A DNA stretch of 64,000 nt from Streptomyces typhae (lineage in GTDB: Bacteria > Actinomycetota > Actinomycetes > Streptomycetales > Streptomycetaceae), in assembly GCF_009755605.1 (NCBI RefSeq), contig NZ_WPNZ01000001.1, forward strand, positions 310,001 through 374,000, given 5' to 3'. Each line of letters opens with the position of its first letter. The first letter of the stretch is position 1. Below the pieces are notes generated by a model. That model made no database searches. It was not told the origin of the DNA and worked only from the letters and a program-made list of their open reading frames with translations. Positions 24,566 through 32,122 of the stretch are shown here, in pieces. Position numbers and translations under genes: made by a program.

Positions 24566-25701
24566 GCGCCGACACCGCGGGTGCCGTCAGCGAGGACCCC
24601 GCCTCCGGCGGCATCGCCGCCGTCGTCGACCTCGACGAGAGCGGCTGGCCGCTGCGGCCCTCCCGCGAGGGACCGCGCCCCGTCCCCGCCCCCGGCCTCG
24701 CCGCCCACCTCGCGGAGCGGCTCACGCCACCGCCGTGGGCGACGGACATCGTCGTGTACGTCCACGGCTGGCAGACCTCACAGACATCGGCGCTCGGCGC
24801 GCTGCGCACACTCCTCGCCCTCGTGGAGCGCCGCCGCTCCGAGCGGCCGGAGCTGTACCCACGGCTCACGGCCCGCCCGGCTCCCGGCGCGGGCGTGCCG
24901 GGCACCGGGATGCGGGGCAGGGGCGTGCGGGACGGAGGCGTGCGGGACGCGTCCGCGGCGGGCGGCGGACCGGGCTTCGCGCCCTGGCCCGTCCTCGTCC
25001 GCTGGCCCTCCCGCTCCCTGCCCTCCCTCGGCGGATACCGCCGCATCCGTGACCGTGCGCACGCCATGGGCACCGACGATCACGCCGCCCGCGTCATCGG
25101 GCAGTTGCTCGGCTACCTCGACGAGCAGCGCGGCGACCCGCACGCGGCGCCGGTCCTCGCCAACCGCCGCGGCCAGTATCTGCACCTCGTCGGGCACTCG
25201 TTCGGCTGCCGGTTCCTGTGCGAGGCGGTGCAGTGGGCGGCGGCGCCGCCGGGCGGGAGTCCGGGCGGGACGCTGGGGTGGAGCACGCCGGTGCCGCCGG
25301 GGCGGCCGTTCACCGTCGACTCGATGCTGCTGCTCCAGATGGCGGCGCCCAGGGACGCCTTCGCCGCCACCTTCACCGCGCTCGCCGGGGCGCCGCTGCG
25401 CGGCCCGGTCGTGGCGACGTACTCCCAGCACGACCGGGCCAACGGCTTCTGGCATCTGCGGGCGGAGCGGCGGGCGGGCATCGGGTACGCCGGGATCGGC
25501 ACGGCGCCCGCGCCCGTGTCGGGCATCCGGATGCGGGGCACCGGCGAGGCGTATCCGCACGACGCCCTGGACCACCGCTTCGTCAGCGTCGACGCGGGCG
25601 GCGTCTTCGTACGCGGCCGGGGCCCGGCGGGCGCCCACTCCGACCACCTGCGCCCGGAGACGGCACACTTGCTGCTGTCACTGGCCGACCACTCGCGGTG
25701 A
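24562..25701 (+). CDS. Alpha/beta hydrolase (GHSFG) coupled to the CHAT protease gene
   Basis: 379 residues. An alpha/beta-hydrolase fold begins near residue 62 with DIVVYVHGWQTS (oxyanion HG) and carries the nucleophile elbow HLVGHSFGCRFL (S213). C-terminal acid and histidine candidates lie in YSQHDRANG and HSDHLRPETAH. It could be a lipase, esterase or serine peptidase; I cannot tell which. Residues 107-136 form a Gly/Arg-rich imperfect repeat insertion. GTG at 24562 overlaps the CHAT stop (GTGA), so the two are translationally coupled. This coupling makes it a candidate second effector, a target, or a modulator of the protease. Confidence 0.78.
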   Translation: MSADTAGAVSEDPASGGIAAVVDLDESGWPLRPSREGPRPVPAPGLAAHLAERLTPPPWATDIVVYVHGWQTSQTSALGALRTLLALVERRRSERPELYPRLTARPAPGAGVPGTGMRGRGVRDGGVRDASAAGGGPGFAPWPVLVRWPSRSLPSLGGYRRIRDRAHAMGTDDHAARVIGQLLGYLDEQRGDPHAAPVLANRRGQYLHLVGHSFGCRFLCEAVQWAAAPPGGSPGGTLGWSTPVPPGRPFTVDSMLLLQMAAPRDAFAATFTALAGAPLRGPVVATYSQHDRANGFWHLRAERRAGIGYAGIGTAPAPVSGIRMRGTGEAYPHDALDHRFVSVDAGGVFVRGRGPAGAHSDHLRPETAHLLLSLADHSR

Positions 25702-25730
25702 CCGCCACGGCGCGTCCGGGTGATGTCCCC

Positions 25731-25797
25731 CAGCCCGTCCGGCGTTTGAGGACGAGGCCGTTCAGGCCGATCAGGGGGTCCGGGGGCGAAGCCCCCG
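25731..25797. repeat. Dispersed repeat arm followed by a terminator hairpin
   Basis: A 26-bp copy of the dispersed core (25731-25756) lies 29 bp after the hydrolase stop. A hairpin with CGGGGGC/GCCCCCG arms and GAA loop follows (25781-25797). Together they probably end the STAND-CHAT operon and separate it from convergent mca genes. Confidence 0.7.
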
Positions 25798-25853
25798 AGT
25801 GCGGTGCGCCGGACCTACCCGCCCGACACACCCCACCAGAGCGCGCAGAGCCC

Positions 25854-26126
25854 TCAGGCCCCCTTGGAACCCTTGCCGCCCGCGGCACCGGCCCCCGCAC
25901 CGGCACCGGCGGAGCCCGTCGCATCCGAGGAGTCCGGCGACTCCTTGAAGTCGACCTTCCCCATGTGCCGTTTCATGGACTTCATCAGTCGCCACACCGC
26001 GAGCGCCATCACCGCGAACACGATGAACCCCAGAACCCCGGGGGTCACCTTGTTCTCGTCGACCTCCTTGGCCAGGGGGACGAGGTGCGTCACTGCAAGG
26101 CTTGCGCTTCCGCTCATGTCAGGCAT
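25854..26126 (-). CDS. Small single-pass membrane protein, downstream of mca
   Basis: 90 residues: one hydrophobic helix (GVLGFIVFAVMALAVWRLM, about residues 30-48) followed by a basic stretch (KSMKRHMGKVDFKESPD) and a Gly/Ala-rich tail. The basic side after the helix suggests a cytoplasmic C-terminus. The start is ATG at 26124-26126, overlapping the mca stop by 8 bases; an alternative ATG at 26115-26117 is one base after that stop. Either way it is coupled to mca. Similar small proteins follow mca in other streptomycetes by memory; the function is unknown. Confidence 0.75.
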   Translation of the reverse strand: MPDMSGSASLAVTHLVPLAKEVDENKVTPGVLGFIVFAVMALAVWRLMKSMKRHMGKVDFKESPDSSDATGSAGAGAGAGAAGGKGSKGA

Positions 26127-27000
26127 TGTCGCGGATGCCCGCGAAGAGGTCGTCCTCGGGGAGGGAGGTATCGACGAGAGACTTCGCCAGCTCGTACTCC
26201 TCGGTGGGCCAGACCTCCTTCTGGAGCTCCATCGGAACCCGGAACCAGCCGCCGTCGGGGTCGATCTGGGTGGCGTGGGCGATCAGGGCCTTGTCGCGGA
26301 TCTCATAGAAGTCGGCGCACGGGACGTGCGTGGTCAGCGTGCGCTCGACCCGCTCGAACTCGTCCCAGCGCTTCAGCCACTCGCCGTAGGGCGACTCCAG
26401 GCCGCGGTCCAGCATCGCCTGGTGCAGCGCCTCGGTGCGGGGGCGGTTGAAGCCCTGGTTGTAGTACAGCTTCTGCGGCTGGAAGACCGGCCCGAACTCG
26501 CTCTCCGGGTACTTCTCCGCGTCCGCCGCGCCGTCGAAGGCCACCATCGAGATCTTGTGGGTCATGATGTGGTCGGGGTGCGGGTAACCGCCGTTCTCGT
26601 CGTACGTGGTGATCACCTGCGGGCGGAACGCGCGGATCTGGCGCACCAGGGCCCCGGACGCCTTGTCGACGTCCTCAAGGGCGAAGCAGCCCTCGGGCAG
26701 CGGGGGCAGCGGGTCGCCCTCGGGCAGGCCCGAGTCGACGAAGCCGAGCCACTCCTGCTTGACGCCGAGGATCTCGCGCGCCTCGTCCATCTCCTTCTTG
26801 CGGACCTCGTGGATGTGCTCCTGGATGTAGGTGTCACCCTGGAGCTTGGGGTTGAGGATGTCGCCGCGCTCCCCGCCGGTGCAGGTCACAACGAGTACGT
26901 CCACCCCTTCGGACACGTACTTGGCCATCGTGGCCGCGCCCTTGCTCGACTCGTCGTCGGGGTGGGCGTGAACGGCCATCAGTCGAAGCTGCTCAGTCAA
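26119..27000 (-). CDS. mca: Mycothiol S-conjugate amidase
   Basis: 293 residues. The zinc motif AHPDDESSKGA (residues 12-22) and PHPDH near residue 147 are those of the MshB/Mca deacetylase family, and the text GERGDILNPKLQGD and QEWLGFVDSGLPEGDPLPPLP is characteristic of Mca. It cleaves mycothiol conjugates of electrophiles and antibiotics to release mercapturic acids for export plus GlcN-inositol. The start is an unusual TTG at 26998-27000, supported by GAGGA seven bases upstream and by the conserved MTEQLRLMAVHAHPDDE opening. It is divergent from the DUF4307 gene. Confidence 0.95.
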   Translation of the reverse strand: MTEQLRLMAVHAHPDDESSKGAATMAKYVSEGVDVLVVTCTGGERGDILNPKLQGDTYIQEHIHEVRKKEMDEAREILGVKQEWLGFVDSGLPEGDPLPPLPEGCFALEDVDKASGALVRQIRAFRPQVITTYDENGGYPHPDHIMTHKISMVAFDGAADAEKYPESEFGPVFQPQKLYYNQGFNRPRTEALHQAMLDRGLESPYGEWLKRWDEFERVERTLTTHVPCADFYEIRDKALIAHATQIDPDGGWFRVPMELQKEVWPTEEYELAKSLVDTSLPEDDLFAGIRDNA

Positions 27001-27120
27001 GACTCGATCCTCAGGTGTCCGGCGCCGCTGTGTGCTGTGGCGCCCTCGGTCGTCCGGCGTTGTGCGGGGCTTCTATAGTGACGGAACCGGGGGGCGGAAA
27101 ATTCCGGCAGGAGGACGATC

Positions 27121-27570
27121 ATGACCGCGGTGAGCGGCGGCACGGGTGGCGGTCCGGCCACGGGTGACGGCGGCGGTGCGGCCACGTCGGTCCCCGAGGG
27201 TCGTTACGGTCGCACGGCCGACGAGCGCATCGACCGCAAGCTCAAGGTCGTCGGTGCCGTCCTCGGTGTCCTCGCCCTCGGTGTGCTCGGCTGGTTCGGC
27301 TACGACTCGATCGCCGGGTCCAAGGTCAGCGGCGAGATCATCAAGTCCGACATCGTCTCGGACACCTCCGTGGAAGTGCATCTGGAGGTGCACAAGAAAG
27401 CGGACGCGAACGGCTACTGCACGCTCCGCTCCCAGGCCGAGGACGGCTCCGAGGTCGGCCGCGCGGACTTCCGCTTCGACCAGGACAAGGGACGCATCGA
27501 CAAGGTCGTCACGCTGCGGACGGCCGAGCGCGCCACCAGCGTCGAGCTGGTGAGCTGCCACAAGGACTGA
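27121..27570 (+). CDS. DUF4307 membrane protein
   Basis: 149 residues: a Gly-rich N-terminus, PEGRYGRTADERIDRKLKVV, one membrane helix (VGAVLGVLALGVLGWFGYD, about residues 44-62), then an extracytoplasmic beta-rich domain with two cysteines (YCTLRSQ and LVSCHKD). The layout is that of actinobacterial DUF4307 proteins, of unknown function. It is conserved next to mca and greA from memory. ATG at 27121 follows GGAGGA. Confidence 0.85.
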   Translation: MTAVSGGTGGGPATGDGGGAATSVPEGRYGRTADERIDRKLKVVGAVLGVLALGVLGWFGYDSIAGSKVSGEIIKSDIVSDTSVEVHLEVHKKADANGYCTLRSQAEDGSEVGRADFRFDQDKGRIDKVVTLRTAERATSVELVSCHKD

Positions 27571-27812
27571 GCGCGGGCCGCCGCCCGCGCCGGACGCGCG
27601 CGCCCCCGGGCCCCCGGGACCGGACAGGGCGCGCGACACGCCCCAGTCACCCCTGACACCCCTGCTTTCACCTGCGGTGACGCAATACAGATGGCTTATG
27701 TCCTCCCCCTTCGGCAGCGGAATTGTTAGGCTCGTGGTTTCGCCCACCCGTGAGGGAACATCCTTCTGGGTAGGGCGATGCTTTGTATTCCCAGTACCTA
27801 CGAGGAGCACCT

Positions 27813-28310
27813 GTGACCCAGACCAGCGACAACGTCACCTGGCTGACCCAGGAGGCGTACAACCAGCTCAAGGCCGAGCTGGAGTACCTGTCTGGTCCTG
27901 CGCGCACCGAGATCGCAGCCAAGATCGCGGCGGCGCGCGAGGAGGGCGACCTGCGCGAGAACGGCGGGTACCACGCGGCGAAGGAGGAGCAGGGCAAGCA
28001 GGAGCTCCGCGTCCGCCAGCTGACCCAGCTCCTGGAGCACGCCAAGGTCGGTGAGGCGCCCGCCCAGGACGGCGTGGTCGCTCCCGGCATGGTCGTCACC
28101 ATCGCCTTCGACGGCGACGAGGACGACACGCTGAGCTTCCTGCTCGCGTCCCGGGAGTACGCCAGCGACGACATCGAGACGTACTCGCCGCAGTCGCCGC
28201 TCGGCACGGGCGTCAACGGCAAGAAGATCGGTGAGAACGCGCAGTACGAACTGCCGAACGGCAAGCTCGCATCCGTGAAGATCCTCGAGGCCAAGCCGTA
28301 CCAGGGCTGA
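27813..28310 (+). CDS. greA: Transcription elongation factor GreA
   Basis: 165 residues. The N-terminal coiled coil (WLTQEAYNQLKAELEYLSGP, then EIAAKIAAAREEGDLRENGG) carries the acidic tip GDLREN that enters the RNA polymerase secondary channel, and a C-terminal FKBP-like domain follows. It stimulates transcript cleavage to rescue backtracked polymerase. The start is GTG at 27813 after GAGGAG, not the earlier in-frame ATG at 27783. A TAGGCT -10-like hexamer lies at 27727-27732. The actinobacterial form is a little longer than E. coli GreA. A strong terminator follows 18 bp downstream. Confidence 0.93.
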   Translation: MTQTSDNVTWLTQEAYNQLKAELEYLSGPARTEIAAKIAAAREEGDLRENGGYHAAKEEQGKQELRVRQLTQLLEHAKVGEAPAQDGVVAPGMVVTIAFDGDEDDTLSFLLASREYASDDIETYSPQSPLGTGVNGKKIGENAQYELPNGKLASVKILEAKPYQG

Positions 28311-28328
28311 GCCCGCCCAGGCCACGCG

Positions 28329-28365
28329 AAGACCCCCGGCGCACGCCGCGCCGGGGGTCTTTCTC
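28329..28365 (+). terminator. greA terminator
   Basis: Perfect 13-bp arms AAGACCCCCGGCG (28329-28341) and CGCCGGGGGTCTT (28349-28361) around a 7-base loop, followed by TTCTC. This is a good intrinsic terminator 18 bp after the greA stop. Confidence 0.9.
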
Positions 28366-28376
28366 GTATCCGGTGC

Positions 28377-28427
28377 TCAGCGGCACCTCACGATCAGCGG
28401 CACCTCACGATCAGCGGCACTTCACGA
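28377..28427. repeat. Three tandem 17-bp copies at the 3' end of a gene
   Basis: Copies at 28377, 28394 and 28411 of TCAGCGGCACYTCACGA. The rightmost copy holds the stop codon and last codons of the 28411 gene; the other two duplicate that end downstream. Confidence 0.85.
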
Positions 28428-28791
28428 AGCGCGGCGCCGAGTCCTTGATGTCCTTGCGGTTGTTGGTCCTGGTGCCCGACATCAGGGTGCGGAAGATGCC
28501 TTCGCGGGGGCACTTGATGCCGACGCTGGTGCTGCCGATCGAGCTCGGGGCCACGTTCTGACACTTGCTCGCCGCCACCACCGGCGGGAGCGTCCCGAAG
28601 CTCTCCTGCAGCAGCTGGACGCAGACCTTCTTGTAGCCCTTGTAGATCCCGCTGGCCCAGACCTTTCCGTTCTGCGCCTTGGGCTGGTAGGCCCCCAGCT
28701 CCCGGGCCGCGGCCTCCGACGGCACCGTCGCGCCCATGATCATCCCCGCCGCCAGCACGGCAGCGGCCGTACCCATCCGCACTTTGGACAT
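28411..28791 (-). CDS. Small secreted hypothetical protein
   Basis: 126 residues with a signal peptide (MSKVRMGTAAAVLAAGMIMG, likely cleaved after an Ala near residue 28). The mature part has four cysteines (KVCVQLLQ, SKCQNV, GIKCPRE, VKCR), consistent with two disulfides. It matches no family I recognise. The ATG at 28789-28791 follows GAGGGG. Its coding end coincides with a tandem triplicated 17-bp unit, so the C-terminal KCR-stop may have been fixed by a slippage event. It is convergent with greA across the terminator. Confidence 0.7.
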   Translation of the reverse strand: MSKVRMGTAAAVLAAGMIMGATVPSEAAARELGAYQPKAQNGKVWASGIYKGYKKVCVQLLQESFGTLPPVVAASKCQNVAPSSIGSTSVGIKCPREGIFRTLMSGTRTNNRKDIKDSAPRFVKCR

Positions 28792-29011
28792 GGTCTTCCC
28801 CTCGTTCGGCTGTACTCGGTCCGCCGGCCCCGGCCGCGGCGCGCCGCCCGGCCGTTACCGACGCAAATAGCTTCCCGCCACACGCATCTCGGGGAGTACC
28901 CCCCGCCCAGGGGATCTTTCGCGCCATCCGCGCCGCACTGTTCATGTTCATGCCGCCCGGGGTTCACCCCCCGCGTCGCACCATCTTGGGCGTGCGCAGC
29001 TTGATCACGGA

Positions 29012-29785
29012 GTGACCGCCGTGCTCGACCGCCTGCGCGCCGCAGGGCCACGGGGAAGCAGCGAGACACGGGGGACAGCTGTGATATCGGTCGGTGTCAT
29101 CGCACGGGGCGGACCGGAACGGGCGGAGCTGCGGGCCGCCCTTGAGGCGGAGGGGCGGTATCTCGTCGCCGGTGAGGGCGAGCCGGGCGGTGAGCTGGCG
29201 CTCGTGCGCCGGGCCCGGCCGCGTGTGCTCGTGGTCGGCCAGTACGACGAGGACTCGGCGCTCACCGCCCTGCACCGTCTCACCGGCGCGGACGCTCCGG
29301 TGGCCGTGGTGCTGCTCGCCCACCGGTTCACCTGCGGCGGTCTGCGCCGCATCCTGGCCTGCCACCCGGCGGGGGTCCTGCACCGGGCCAGTGCCGCCGC
29401 GCAGCTGCCGTGGGCGGTCGGCGCGGCGGCCGCGGGCGGGCCCGTGCTCGGCCCCGAACTGGTCGGCGTGGTCGCCGGTGCCTGCCCGTGCGCCGGCTGT
29501 GCCCCGGCGGCGCGGGACGAGGCGCGCACCCTCCTCGCGACCCTGTCCACCCGCGAACTGGAGGTCCTCGAACTCGTCGGCGAGGGCCTCTCCAACCCGC
29601 AGATCGCCGCCGCCCTCACCATCAGCTCCGACACCGCCAAGGACCATCTGGGCAGCATCTGCGGCAAGCTCGGCATCCGGGGCCGGCTACAGGCGGCACG
29701 GGTCGCCTGGCAGGCGGGGCTCACCGGGCGGCGGGGAACCCGGGCGGGCGGGGGCCGTCCGGCCGCGGTGGCCGGGTGCCGGTGA
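29012..29785 (+). CDS. LuxR-family response-regulator-like protein
   Basis: 257 residues. The C-terminal LuxR/FixJ-type helix-turn-helix is clear: LSTRELEVLELVGEGLSNPQ, then IAAALTISSDTAKDHLGSIC. The N-terminal 150 residues resemble a receiver fold (VISVGVIARGGPERAELRAA, VLVVGQYDEDSALTAL) but lack a clear acidic pocket, so phosphorylation is doubtful. A CPCAGCAP cysteine cluster lies before the HTH, unusual and possibly metal or redox sensing. The GTG start at 29012 has only a weak ribosome site; a GTG nine bases later is an alternative. No kinase is adjacent. Confidence 0.75.
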   Translation: MTAVLDRLRAAGPRGSSETRGTAVISVGVIARGGPERAELRAALEAEGRYLVAGEGEPGGELALVRRARPRVLVVGQYDEDSALTALHRLTGADAPVAVVLLAHRFTCGGLRRILACHPAGVLHRASAAAQLPWAVGAAAAGGPVLGPELVGVVAGACPCAGCAPAARDEARTLLATLSTRELEVLELVGEGLSNPQIAAALTISSDTAKDHLGSICGKLGIRGRLQAARVAWQAGLTGRRGTRAGGGRPAAVAGCR

Positions 29786-29862
29786 CGCGTGGGACACCGG
29801 TGAGCGCCAGGCGCCCGGTGGCTCCCCGCGCCGGGAGCGGGCCGTGACTTCCCGCGCCCGGG

Positions 29863-30726
29863 TCAGGCCGCGGCCGAGCGGTACTTGCGCACCGCCAAGG
29901 TCCGGAAGACCAGCAGGATCAGCACGGACCAGAGCACCGAGGCGAGCACCGGATGCTGCATGGGCCAGGCGTCCGGGGTCTTGAAGCCGGGCGGGAGGTT
30001 GCCGAACAGCTCGCGGCAGGCCTGGACCGTGGTGCTGAACGGGTTCCACTCGGCGATGTGCCGGAAGAACGTCGGCAGTTTGTTGGAGTCCACGAAGGCG
30101 TTCGAGATGAACGTGAGGGGGAACAGCCAGATCAGTCCGCCGGAGGTCGCGGCCTCCGGTGTGCGGACCGACAGGCCGATCAGGGCGCCGATCCACGAGA
30201 AGGCGTACCCGAGCAGGAGCAGCAGGCCGAAGCCCGCGAGGATCTTGCCGAAGTTCTCGTGCGTGCGCCAGCCGAGGAGCAGGGCGACGCCCGCGAGCAC
30301 CACCAGGGTCAGCGCGGTCTGCGCCAGGTCGGCGATGGTGCGGCCGGTGAGGACGGCGCCGCGCGCCATGGGCAGCGAACGGAACCGGTCGATGAGGCCC
30401 TTGTGCATGTCGTCGGCGATGCCCGCGCCCGCGCCCGCCGTGGCGAACGTGACGGTCTGCGCGAAGATGCCCGCCATCAGGAAGTTGCGGTAGTCCTGCG
30501 ACGAGAGCGAGCCGCCGACCTGGATGGACCCGCCGAAGACGTACGTGAAGAGGATCACGAACATCACGGGCTGGATGAGTCCGAACAGGACCACTTCGGG
30601 AATCCGGACCATGCGGATCAAGTTCCGCTTGGCGACGACCAGGGAGTCCCTCACGGACTGGCGGATGCCGCCGGCGGGCCTGGGCCCCGCCTTGACGGCG
30701 GCGTCGGTGGCGGTGCTCGTGCTCAC
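29863..30726 (-). CDS. ABC-2 type exporter permease (DrrB-like)
   Basis: 287 residues with six hydrophobic helices and the DrrB/ABC-2 signature near the end (WNPFSTTVQACRELFGN). It starts with a GTG at 30724-30726 that overlaps the stop of the ATPase gene (GTGA), so the pair forms one exporter. Export of a hydrophobic compound or antibiotic by a homodimer is expected. RNLIRMVRIPEVVLFGLIQP opens the first helix. Cargo is unknown. Confidence 0.88.
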   Translation of the reverse strand: MSTSTATDAAVKAGPRPAGGIRQSVRDSLVVAKRNLIRMVRIPEVVLFGLIQPVMFVILFTYVFGGSIQVGGSLSSQDYRNFLMAGIFAQTVTFATAGAGAGIADDMHKGLIDRFRSLPMARGAVLTGRTIADLAQTALTLVVLAGVALLLGWRTHENFGKILAGFGLLLLLGYAFSWIGALIGLSVRTPEAATSGGLIWLFPLTFISNAFVDSNKLPTFFRHIAEWNPFSTTVQACRELFGNLPPGFKTPDAWPMQHPVLASVLWSVLILLVFRTLAVRKYRSAAA

Positions 30727-31796
30727 TTGTCGGCCTCCTTCTTGCGCTGCGACCCGGTGTCGGCCCCGGAGCCCGGCCCGGCGTGGGGACCCGCGTCGGC
30801 GTGGGGACCCGCATCGGCCCCGGCTTCGGCTTCGGCGTCCGCGCCCGCGTCCGGGAGTTCGGCGGCGTGCCCGGTGAGGGAGATGAAGACGTCGTCGAGG
30901 GTGGGGCGGCGCAGTCCGATGTCGTCGATCTCGATGCCGCGGGCGTCCAGCTCGCGGATGACCTCGGCGAGCAGCTTGGCGCCGCCGGTGACGGGGACGG
31001 TCATCTTGCGGGTGTGCTCGGCGACGGCGACCTCGCCCTTGCCGAAGCCGCGCAGGACCTCGGAGGCGGTGGCGATGTGCCCGCGGTCGTGCACCACGAC
31101 CTCGACGCGCTCGCCGCCGGTCCGGGCCTTGAGCTGGTCGGAGGTGCCGCGGGCGATGACGCGGCCGTGGTCGACGACGCAGATGTCGTGCGCCAGGTGG
31201 TCGGCCTCCTCCAGATACTGCGTGGTCAGGAGCAGCGTCGTACCGCCCGCGACGAGTTCCTGGATGACCTCCCACAGGCCCTGGCGGTTGCGCGGGTCGA
31301 GGCCGGTGGTCGGCTCGTCCATGAACATCACGGGCGGCGACACGACGAGGGCGGCGGCGAGGTCGAGGCGGCGGCGCATACCGCCGGAGTAGGTCTTGGA
31401 GGGGCGGTCGGCGGCGTCGGCGAGGTTGAACCGGTCCAGCAGCTCACCGGCCCGCTCCTTGGCCTCCTTGGCCTTCATCTGGTAGAGCTGGCCGACCATC
31501 TGGAGGTTCTCACGGCCGGTCAGATACTCGTCCACGGCGGCGAACTGGCCGGAGAGGCCGATGGAGCGCCGGACCTCGTTCGGATGTTTCAGGACGTCGA
31601 TCCCGGCGACGGTCGCCTTGCCGCTGTCGGGCGTGAGGAGTGTCGTCAGACAGCGGACCGCGGTGGTCTTTCCGGCGCCGTTCGGTCCGAGGAGGCCGAG
31701 GACGGTGCCTTCCGGGACGTCGAGATCGACGCCGTCCAGAGCCCTTACGTCACCGAAGGTCTTCACCAGACCTTCGGCATAGATGGCGCCTGGCAT
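30723..31796 (-). CDS. ABC exporter ATPase (DrrA-like daunorubicin-resistance type)
   Basis: 357 residues: Walker A GPNGAGKTTAVRC, signature YSGGMRRRLDLAAALV, Walker B VMFMDEPTTGLDPRNR, and the DrrA C-terminal domain ending LRRPTLDDVFISLTGH. The last 45 residues are an Ala/Gly/Asp repeat tail (AGADAEAEAGADAGPHADAG) that is not needed for the fold. ATG at 31794-31796. It is first in the leftward two-gene operon, with a CGCGAT-type palindrome 145 bp upstream that may control it. The family confers self-resistance or exports secondary metabolites or lipids. Confidence 0.92.
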   Translation of the reverse strand: MPGAIYAEGLVKTFGDVRALDGVDLDVPEGTVLGLLGPNGAGKTTAVRCLTTLLTPDSGKATVAGIDVLKHPNEVRRSIGLSGQFAAVDEYLTGRENLQMVGQLYQMKAKEAKERAGELLDRFNLADAADRPSKTYSGGMRRRLDLAAALVVSPPVMFMDEPTTGLDPRNRQGLWEVIQELVAGGTTLLLTTQYLEEADHLAHDICVVDHGRVIARGTSDQLKARTGGERVEVVVHDRGHIATASEVLRGFGKGEVAVAEHTRKMTVPVTGGAKLLAEVIRELDARGIEIDDIGLRRPTLDDVFISLTGHAAELPDAGADAEAEAGADAGPHADAGPHAGPGSGADTGSQRKKEADK

Positions 31797-31940
31797 GTGG
31801 GTCTCCCATGGTGTGGGTGGAACCTTGCGAGCCGGCGACGGCCGTACCCAGCTGTCCGGCCGTACGGGGGCTACCTAGCGAAAAGTTTAGTTTTGTCGGG
31901 TTCTGCCTGCCCAACCATTTTCCCGACACCCAAGACACTA

Positions 31941-31956
31941 ACGCGATACATCGCGT
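31941..31956. promoter_or_regulatory. 16-bp palindrome upstream of the ABC exporter genes
   Basis: ACGCGAT-AC-ATCGCGT has perfect 7-bp arms. It lies in the 326-bp gap before the exporter operon, which is otherwise unannotated and contains an AT-richer stretch (31879-31900). TetR- and PadR-type repressors of drug exporters bind palindromes of this kind. No regulator gene is adjacent. Confidence 0.45.
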
Positions 31957-32122
31957 CTCTTCAACGGAAACGGCGAAGTCCGCGGACCCCCTCGGTGCAC
32001 ACGCATCCACGCACGGCGCGCGCGTCACCCCCGCACGCCCCCGGGACATCGCCTCCGGCACGCCGCCCCCGGGACATCACCTCCAGCCCGCCGCCCCCGG
32101 CGCTCCGCCCGCGAAGGCCCCC

